From: Thermoleophilaceae bacterium | GTDB taxonomy: Bacteria > Actinomycetota > Thermoleophilia > Solirubrobacterales > JACPNS01 | Assembly (NCBI GenBank): GCA_016463365.1 | Contig: JAEMRJ010000083.1 | Coordinates: 1 to 10,486, forward strand | Length of the DNA: 10,486 nucleotides | Reading direction: 5' to 3' | Part shown: one piece after another, positions 6,717-10,486 of the stretch | How the letters are laid out: each line of letters begins with the position of its first letter | How positions within the stretch are numbered: the stretch's first letter is position 1 | Made by a program: the position numbers and the translations under genes | Notes under the pieces: generated by a model | What the model saw: the letters and a program-made list of their open reading frames with translations, nothing else | Database searches by the model: none | What the model was told of the DNA's origin: nothing

Positions 6717-7295
6717 ATGTCTATACGTACGAACGACCGCACTCGGATCTCTCGCGGCACAATTGCATTCATCACCGCAGCGCTTCTGGCGCTGGTTGCT
6801 CTGACCGGAAGCGCATCTGCAGCCGGTCTGAAGGGCAAGACAACTCTCGCGCTCGACCCCGGAGCAGGAGCCGCGCTGACTTCACTCGGCGTTTCCGTGG
6901 CTCCCGTGGCACCGGCCACAGCCGGCGCGGACGGGATTTCATTCCCGGTCACAGGACTGGGCGGCAGCCTCTTCCCGTTGACACTGCAGGTCAAGCACAG
7001 TGGCGGACTCGCGCTCAGCGCCGGCTCGACCACCGTCTCACTGACCGACTACACGATCGTCCTCGGACGCTCGCCGAATCTCGTCGCGACAGTCAACGGC
7101 GGGCCGCGTGTCTCAATTCTCAAGCTCGACCTCTCCAAGACCCGCATCCGCCTCGGCAGCTCGGGCCTGATGGTCGGACCGGTCAAGGCCTCACTGACTG
7201 AGGCAGCAGCCGGAGCGCTCAACGGTGCATTTGGCGTCACCGCCTTCACCAAGGGCCTGGTTCTCGGCAACGCCACGATCAAGGTCAGTCGCTGA
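6717..7295 (+). CDS. secreted HtaA-like beta-rich protein, paralogue 1
   Basis: This 192-residue protein is probably exported. An Arg-rich n-region (1-13), a hydrophobic core (14-30) and GSASA/AGLKG give a Sec signal peptide with likely cleavage after Ala35. The mature part is rich in alternating hydrophobic/Ser/Thr residues predicted to form beta strands: LGVSVAP, GISFPVTG, VKHSGGLALSAGS, LVATVNGG, RVSILKLDLSK, and a helical LTEAAAGALNGAFG before FTKGLVLG. This order (FPxTGG, HSGGL, Lxa, LDLS) recalls HtaA-type domains of secreted actinobacterial proteins, but I cannot confirm the family, and heme binding should not be assumed: the protein has one His and one Tyr in the mature part. It is closely similar along its length to the next gene, so the pair arose by tandem duplication. 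It starts 4 nt from the divergent sigma gene and is a plausible target of that sigma factor. Its exact role (cell-surface, binding) is unknown. Confidence 0.8.
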   Translation: MSIRTNDRTRISRGTIAFITAALLALVALTGSASAAGLKGKTTLALDPGAGAALTSLGVSVAPVAPATAGADGISFPVTGLGGSLFPLTLQVKHSGGLALSAGSTTVSLTDYTIVLGRSPNLVATVNGGPRVSILKLDLSKTRIRLGSSGLMVGPVKASLTEAAAGALNGAFGVTAFTKGLVLGNATIKVSR

Positions 7296-7325
7296 GCCGC
7301 AGTTTCCACCAGACGCGAGGCATTC

Positions 7326-7358
7326 GCGCGGTGCCGGTCCCGAGAGCCGGCATCGCGC
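7326..7358 (+). other. long GC-rich hairpin between the paralogues
   Basis: The arms at 7326-7337 and 7347-7358 pair over 12 positions (11 Watson-Crick plus one G-T) around a 9-nt loop. It lies 30 nt after the stop of paralogue 1 and 50 nt before the start of paralogue 2. There is no T-tract after it, so it may be a U-less terminator/attenuator or an mRNA-stabilising structure that sets different levels of the two proteins. The rest of the 113-nt gap shows no clear promoter. Confidence 0.55.
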
Positions 7359-7397
7359 AGCCTGCGCACAAACCTCAAGCAGTAAACAACCAGAACC

Positions 7398-7403
7398 AGG
7401 AGG
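7398..7403 (+). promoter_or_regulatory. consensus ribosome binding site of paralogue 2
   Basis: A perfect AGGAGG lies 5 nt before the ATG at 7409. It decides the start: the frame is open further upstream to 7331, but those codons run through the hairpin and have no SD. It is stronger than the site of paralogue 1, suggesting high expression. Confidence 0.85.
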
Positions 7404-7408
7404 TTCTT

Positions 7409-8002
7409 ATGAAAATCACATCGAAAAACACCCGCGTGGCAACTGTCGTACTGGCTGCGCTCGCACTCGTGACCGCAGCGCTGGTCCCCGGCTTCGCCGG
7501 TGCCAAGTCCTCGGGCAAGACCCTTCAACTGAAGTCCACGGGCGGCACGACGCTCAAGCTTGACGCCGGTACGGCGTCCGCGCTGACCGGACTCGGCGTT
7601 TCGGTCGCCCCGATCTCGCCCGCAAAGGCCGGTTCGAAGGGCATCACATTCCCGATCACCGGCGGCAAGGTCAACTCCAAGACGCTGGCCGGAAACATCA
7701 AGCACAGCGGTGGACTGCGCCTCTCGGCCGGCTCGACTGTCGTCGATCTGAAGAACTTCACGATCAACATCGACAGCAAGCCGGACCTCGTAGCCACTGT
7801 GGGTACGGCCCGCGTGTCGATCCTGTCACTTGATCTCTCCAAGCTCAAGAACAACTCGTCGGGCAAGAACATCAAGCTCAGCGGAGTCAAGGGATCACTG
7901 ACCCAGGCGGCAGCCGACGCCCTCAACGGCGCATTCGGCACAACTGCCTTCACGAAGGGTCTCGTGCTTGGCGTGGCGAGCGTCAACGCGAAGGTCAAGT
8001 AG
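7409..8002 (+). CDS. secreted HtaA-like beta-rich protein, paralogue 2
   Basis: This 197-residue protein has a clear Sec signal peptide (MKITSKNTR n-region, hydrophobic 10-29, cleavage after GFAGA, about residue 32). The mature domain follows the same plan as the upstream paralogue, sharing LGVSVAP, KHSGGL, LSAGST, LVATV, RVSIL, LDLSK, ALNGAFG, and TAFTKGLVLG near the end. It differs by being very lysine-rich and by containing no Cys, Trp or Tyr at all, with a single His (in KHSGGL). That argues against Tyr/His heme ligation known for corynebacterial HtaA. No membrane anchor or sortase signal follows, so it should be released or held non-covalently at the surface. It is probably co-transcribed with paralogue 1 or reads from its own promoter after the hairpin; it ends before a strong terminator-like hairpin. 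Function is not recognised. Confidence 0.82.
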   Translation: MKITSKNTRVATVVLAALALVTAALVPGFAGAKSSGKTLQLKSTGGTTLKLDAGTASALTGLGVSVAPISPAKAGSKGITFPITGGKVNSKTLAGNIKHSGGLRLSAGSTVVDLKNFTINIDSKPDLVATVGTARVSILSLDLSKLKNNSSGKNIKLSGVKGSLTQAAADALNGAFGTTAFTKGLVLGVASVNAKVK

Positions 8003-8032
8003 TCAGTCTGAACTGACGCCCGCACCGTGGTT

Positions 8033-8065
8033 CCCGGCGCTCCGACCCCCATCTGGAGCGCCGGG
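8033..8065. terminator. bidirectional terminator-like hairpin between convergent genes
   Basis: CCCGGCGCTCC (8033-8043) pairs perfectly with GGAGCGCCGGG (8055-8065), an 11-bp GC-rich stem with an 11-nt loop. It lies 30 nt after the stop of the secreted protein and 10 nt after the stop of the minus-strand GGDEF gene, so it can serve both. Neither side has a T-tract, as is common for actinobacterial terminators. A smaller perfect 6-bp hairpin (8002-8017) precedes it at the secreted-protein stop codon. Confidence 0.75.
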
Positions 8066-8075
8066 TCCAGCGGTC

Positions 8076-10331
8076 CTAGAGCGCGACCACGAAGCTGCTG
8101 ACGCGGTTGGGATCGCGGCCTGATGTCTTTGCAGCTGTGAGCGCGATGTCAGCTGCGGTCACGAGCTCGTCGGTTGTACGGCCGTGCATCCCGTACAGTG
8201 CGAAACCGGCGCTGGGGCGGACGCCGGCATCCGAAGGCAGGTCTGAATCCTGCAGTGCGATGCGTACCGCGTCGACGAGGCGCTCGGCCAGGGCACGGGC
8301 GGATTCGGCGTCCACTCCGGGGGCGACGATTCCGAACTCGTCGCCGCCGAGGCGCGCCACGCAGTCCTCGTCGCGCGATGCAGCGGTCAGCGCCGACGCC
8401 ACCTCGGTGAGCATGCGATTTCCGATCTGGCGTCCGTAGTTGGCGCTGACGCTCTTGAAGTTTCCGAGGTCAATCATCACGACGGCCAAGGCGTCCCGGT
8501 CCCCGTAGGAAAGACGATCGAGCTCCTGGCGCATGCACTCCTCGAAGGCACGGCGGTTGTAGGTCCCCGCGCGCGGATCGAGCGCAGCAAGCTGACCGGT
8601 CAGCATCTGGGCGCGCTCCAGGTAATAGTGGTTGTAGTAGAGCACCAGCAGCATTGCCCCCGCGACCACCACACCGCCGACGATCGTCACAAGGTCGAGG
8701 ATCGTGACCGGCGCATCATCGCCGAAGGCGTACGGCGAGAAGACGATTGAGCTCGTGATCACAAAGAGCCAGACGACCGAACGCAGCGGCATGAACCAGC
8801 CGACGTAGATCAGAATCAACAAGGCGATCGGAAGCACCGGGCTCGCCGTGTTTCCGGTGTAGTAGACCGCCAGGCCCAGAGCGACGGACGCGAGCAGCAT
8901 GTCCGCCAGCTCCTGTCCGAACCGCGGCGTGGTGTTCAAGACGTAACGCACGGCTGACATCATCGCCCCGAAGAGCACAAGAAGGGCAAGGACAAGGGTG
9001 TTGCTCTCGACCGCGTCAGGCATCGAAAGCGAGATCGCGACCGCCACAGAACTGAGCAGCCACGCGACAGTCGTGTACTTGAGCTGCGGGCTGCGGTACT
9101 GCCACCTCAAGCGGTCCCAGCGCGCCTCTGCGCGAGGACTGGGCTGTTCTGCCGACTTCCAGGCGGCGTCCCCGTACAGATTTTCTGTCACTGATCCACG
9201 CGCCGTCACGTTTCGATCGTGCTCGGCTTTGACCAGATACAGCGATTTGTCGGCACGGCGCATCAGCGACTCGAAGCTGTCGCCGTCGTCGCTGAGCGCG
9301 ACGCCGACGCTGGCGTCGAGGTAGACGCCCTGCACTGCGCTGGCGTCAATTGCTTCCAGAACGGCCGCGCGGAAGACGGCGCCGCGGAGCAGGAGTTCTT
9401 CGTGACCGGCATTGCTGGAGAGCACGCTGAATTCGTCGCTGCCGGTGCGCGCGACAAACTCGCCTTCGAGCGCTGCCTCGCGCATTGCCCCAGCTGCGGC
9501 CAGCAGCAGCCGGTCGCCGTCGCGGTGACCGTTCAACATGTTTGCCGCACGGAACCCGTCGAGGTCAAGCACGATGATCCCGATTCTGCGATTGATCCGT
9601 TCGTTGCGCGCGCTCAGCAGCGACTCTGCTCGTCGACGCATCATGCGCGTGTTCGGTAGCTCGGTCAGCGGGTCGCTGAAGGCGGTGCGTTCGGCCAGAT
9701 CGAGCGCGTCTTCGCGATCCTGCTTGATCACGTAGATCGAATAGGCCACTGCCCACAGGACCATCACAAGCAGCACGGTCTGCGAAAGAAAGTGCGGCGC
9801 GGCCGGATCGCCGTAGTTGTAGTAGGCCGCAAGCCCGGCAAACACAGTTGTGAGGGCGAGTACCGCCGTGACGCCGCGCGCGCCCAGGAACTGTGCGGCG
9901 TACACCGTGACGGCAATCTGACCGACAACCATCGCTCCCAGCGCGCCAGGACCCCAGAAGCTGAGGATGAACTGGAGGATCAGTGCGACAACCGTCGTCA
10001 CCATGATCACGCCAGAGGTTCGAGCGTCGTCGAGCCGGCGTACCCAGGTCAGGAATGAGACCCCGATAGCGCCGGACACCACGGCGATCAGAACACTCGT
10101 GATCCGCTGCGACTGAGTTTCGGTCCCACCGTCGATCTGACCGGCCCCGAGCGCAATGACGACGGTCGCAAACCACAGGGCTGCGCCGAGGTCGAGCATC
10201 AGGTCGCGATGCGTGAACTTCTCGATCGTGTACTCGCGCTCGAAGGTCGCGAGCTCCTCGCGCTCTTCCGCGGCACTGCCGAACGGGCGAAGGATCACAC
10301 CGTCGTCCTCGAGACGGGCTGGCGCGCTCAT
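8076..10331 (-). CDS. membrane protein with two [membrane region + GGDEF] modules
   Basis: This 751-residue protein is a duplicated GGDEF protein linked to cyclic di-GMP. Order: cytoplasmic N-tail (1-44), about 5-6 membrane helices (45-205), GGDEF domain 1 (about 216-375), a charged linker, a second set of about 6 membrane helices (about 408-570), GGDEF domain 2 (about 581-750). No EAL or HD-GYP domain is present. Domain 1 keeps metal Asp256, pocket Asn264 and Asp273 but reads TGSDEF (296-301). Domain 2 has intact GGDEF (662-666), metal Asp621 and an RxxD inhibitory-site motif (Arg653, Asp656), but the pocket Asn and Asp are Ser629 and Asn638. Key motifs in the two halves are exactly 365 residues apart, so the gene arose by internal duplication. 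Activity is therefore uncertain. The ATG at 10331 is the earliest possible start in frame and has no SD; it overlaps the stop of a leader ORF. The neighbouring tRNA gene is divergent. Confidence 0.92.
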   Translation of the reverse strand: MSAPARLEDDGVILRPFGSAAEEREELATFEREYTIEKFTHRDLMLDLGAALWFATVVIALGAGQIDGGTETQSQRITSVLIAVVSGAIGVSFLTWVRRLDDARTSGVIMVTTVVALILQFILSFWGPGALGAMVVGQIAVTVYAAQFLGARGVTAVLALTTVFAGLAAYYNYGDPAAPHFLSQTVLLVMVLWAVAYSIYVIKQDREDALDLAERTAFSDPLTELPNTRMMRRRAESLLSARNERINRRIGIIVLDLDGFRAANMLNGHRDGDRLLLAAAGAMREAALEGEFVARTGSDEFSVLSSNAGHEELLLRGAVFRAAVLEAIDASAVQGVYLDASVGVALSDDGDSFESLMRRADKSLYLVKAEHDRNVTARGSVTENLYGDAAWKSAEQPSPRAEARWDRLRWQYRSPQLKYTTVAWLLSSVAVAISLSMPDAVESNTLVLALLVLFGAMMSAVRYVLNTTPRFGQELADMLLASVALGLAVYYTGNTASPVLPIALLILIYVGWFMPLRSVVWLFVITSSIVFSPYAFGDDAPVTILDLVTIVGGVVVAGAMLLVLYYNHYYLERAQMLTGQLAALDPRAGTYNRRAFEECMRQELDRLSYGDRDALAVVMIDLGNFKSVSANYGRQIGNRMLTEVASALTAASRDEDCVARLGGDEFGIVAPGVDAESARALAERLVDAVRIALQDSDLPSDAGVRPSAGFALYGMHGRTTDELVTAADIALTAAKTSGRDPNRVSSFVVAL

Positions 10332-10399
10332 GCCGACCGAAGGCGTTCGGGCGCGGGCGCGGGCGCGAGCTCCGGATTGCCCTTTGTTGTCACGGCCAT
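10328..10399 (-). CDS. short leader ORF (23 codons) coupled to the GGDEF gene
   Basis: An ATG at 10399 with an AGGTGG SD 5 nt upstream opens a 23-residue reading frame (starts MAVTTKGNPEL, then three Ala-Pro pairs). Its TGA (10328-10330) overlaps the ATG of the GGDEF gene (10329-10331) as ATGA. The main gene lacks an SD, so ribosomes probably reach it through this ORF. It may be a leader peptide or simply the entry site for coupled translation. Alternatively, one missing base in the GC-repeat would make it the true N-terminus of the GGDEF protein. Confidence 0.5.
   Translation of the reverse strand: MAVTTKGNPELAPAPAPERLRSA
10349..10366. repeat. three tandem GGGCGC hexamers
   Basis: GGGCGC is repeated three times without interruption inside the leader ORF, encoding (minus strand) the Ala-Pro pairs. 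Unit-number change would keep the frame; single-base slippage would fuse leader and GGDEF frames. Confidence 0.8.
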
Positions 10400-10404
10400 G
10401 GCGA

Positions 10405-10410
10405 CCACCT
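10405..10410 (-). promoter_or_regulatory. ribosome binding site of the leader ORF
   Basis: On the minus strand AGGTGG ends 5 nt before the ATG at 10399. It is the only good SD near the 5' end of the GGDEF gene. Confidence 0.55.
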
Positions 10411-10437
10411 TACAGCCGCTAGCCTTTCCGTCGCTCT

Positions 10438-10486
10438 GGACAGGTGGCGGAGCGGTTGAACGCGCACGCTTGGAAAGCGTGTAATC
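10438..10486 (+). tRNA. tRNA-Ser (anticodon GGA), 3' part beyond window
   Basis: The 5' part of a serine tRNA that reads UCC and UCU codons. The 5' acceptor strand GGACAGG is at 10438-10444, TG at positions 8-9, a D stem GCG/CGC at 10447-10449 and 10461-10463, and a perfect 5-bp anticodon stem CACGC/GCGTG at 10465-10469 and 10477-10481 around the loop TTGGAAA. The anticodon GGA is 10472-10474. The window ends at the start of the variable arm, which is long in serine tRNAs, so the T arm and acceptor 3' strand cannot be checked. Only 38 nt separate it from the divergent leader ORF, so its promoter must overlap the 5' end of that gene. Confidence 0.93.

Noticed and set aside
6713..7033. Extension of the sigma-factor frame up to a GTG at 7033
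   Set aside because: It runs antisense through a gene with a good SD, signal peptide and a clear paralogue, and its translation shows no sigma features before region 2.
7331..7408. Upstream start for secreted paralogue 2
   Set aside because: These codons pass through the hairpin and lack an SD, whereas AGGAGG sits correctly before 7409 and the signal peptide starts there.
7049..7705. 218-codon minus-strand open frame across the two secreted genes and their hairpin
   Set aside because: Low-complexity Arg/Gly/Ala shadow with no SD or motif; the opposite strand carries the real genes.
10384..10425. Candidate -35/-10 boxes for the serine tRNA
   Set aside because: TTGTTG and TACAGC or TAGCCT are present but the spacings (21 nt or more) are wrong, so no promoter is called.
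1..10486. CRISPR arrays, insertion sequences, phage genes, attachment sites
   Set aside because: No regularly spaced repeats, transposase or integrase motifs were seen. A tRNA gene is present at the right edge, but no integration boundary can be judged from its 5' half.

Overview
The window looks like chromosomal DNA of a high-GC actinobacterium. The best guess is the Thermoleophilia/Solirubrobacterales side of the phylum. Reasons: strongly G/C-ending codons, a FadA2/FabG4/HtdX-type fatty-acid gene set familiar from actinobacteria, a relative of F420-dependent reductases, a deazaflavin-era style DHFR-family protein, and two secreted proteins resembling (from memory) poorly described Solirubrobacterales HtaA-like proteins. 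The lineage is inference; no rRNA or other marker is present.

Layout: (1) 1-4033, plus strand: a tight lipid operon with the C-terminal end of an acyl-CoA dehydrogenase, a FadA2/FadI-type thiolase, a two-domain FabG4-type 3-oxoacyl reductase and a MaoC/HtdX-type hydratase. Each Shine-Dalgarno (SD) of the last two genes sits on the stop codon of the gene before. Together they hold the four chemical steps of a beta-oxidation (or reverse) spiral, with the middle steps of the type that uses (3R)-hydroxyacyl intermediates. (2) 4053-5359, plus strand: two small oxidoreductase genes, a Fno-like NADP-binding protein and a DHFR/RibD-C family protein, 5 nt apart. (3) 5376-8002: a regulatory/surface module. 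An ECF sigma factor and a membrane anti-sigma factor (minus strand, ATGA overlap) lie head-to-head with a tandem pair of secreted paralogues (plus strand). The sigma start and the first secreted-protein start are only 4 nt apart, and a perfect 7-bp inverted repeat lies about 70 nt upstream of the secreted gene. A long GC hairpin separates the two paralogues. (4) 8033-8065: a strong hairpin between convergent genes. (5) 8076-10399, minus strand: a 751-residue membrane protein made of two copies of a [membrane region + GGDEF] module, preceded by an apparent 23-codon leader ORF that overlaps it by ATGA. (6) 10438 to the end: the 5' part of a serine tRNA (anticodon GGA), cut by the window edge.

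The most interesting points are these. In the double-GGDEF protein the two domains carry opposite lesions: domain 1 keeps the substrate-pocket residues but has GSDEF, while domain 2 has perfect GGDEF and an RxxD inhibitory-site motif but has lost the substrate-pocket Asn and Asp. The sigma/anti-sigma/secreted-pair locus has a cysteine-free anti-sigma and possible mutual promoter embedding. A probable translationally coupled leader ORF precedes the diguanylate cyclase-like gene. All database-type assignments here are from motif recognition only; no searches were run.
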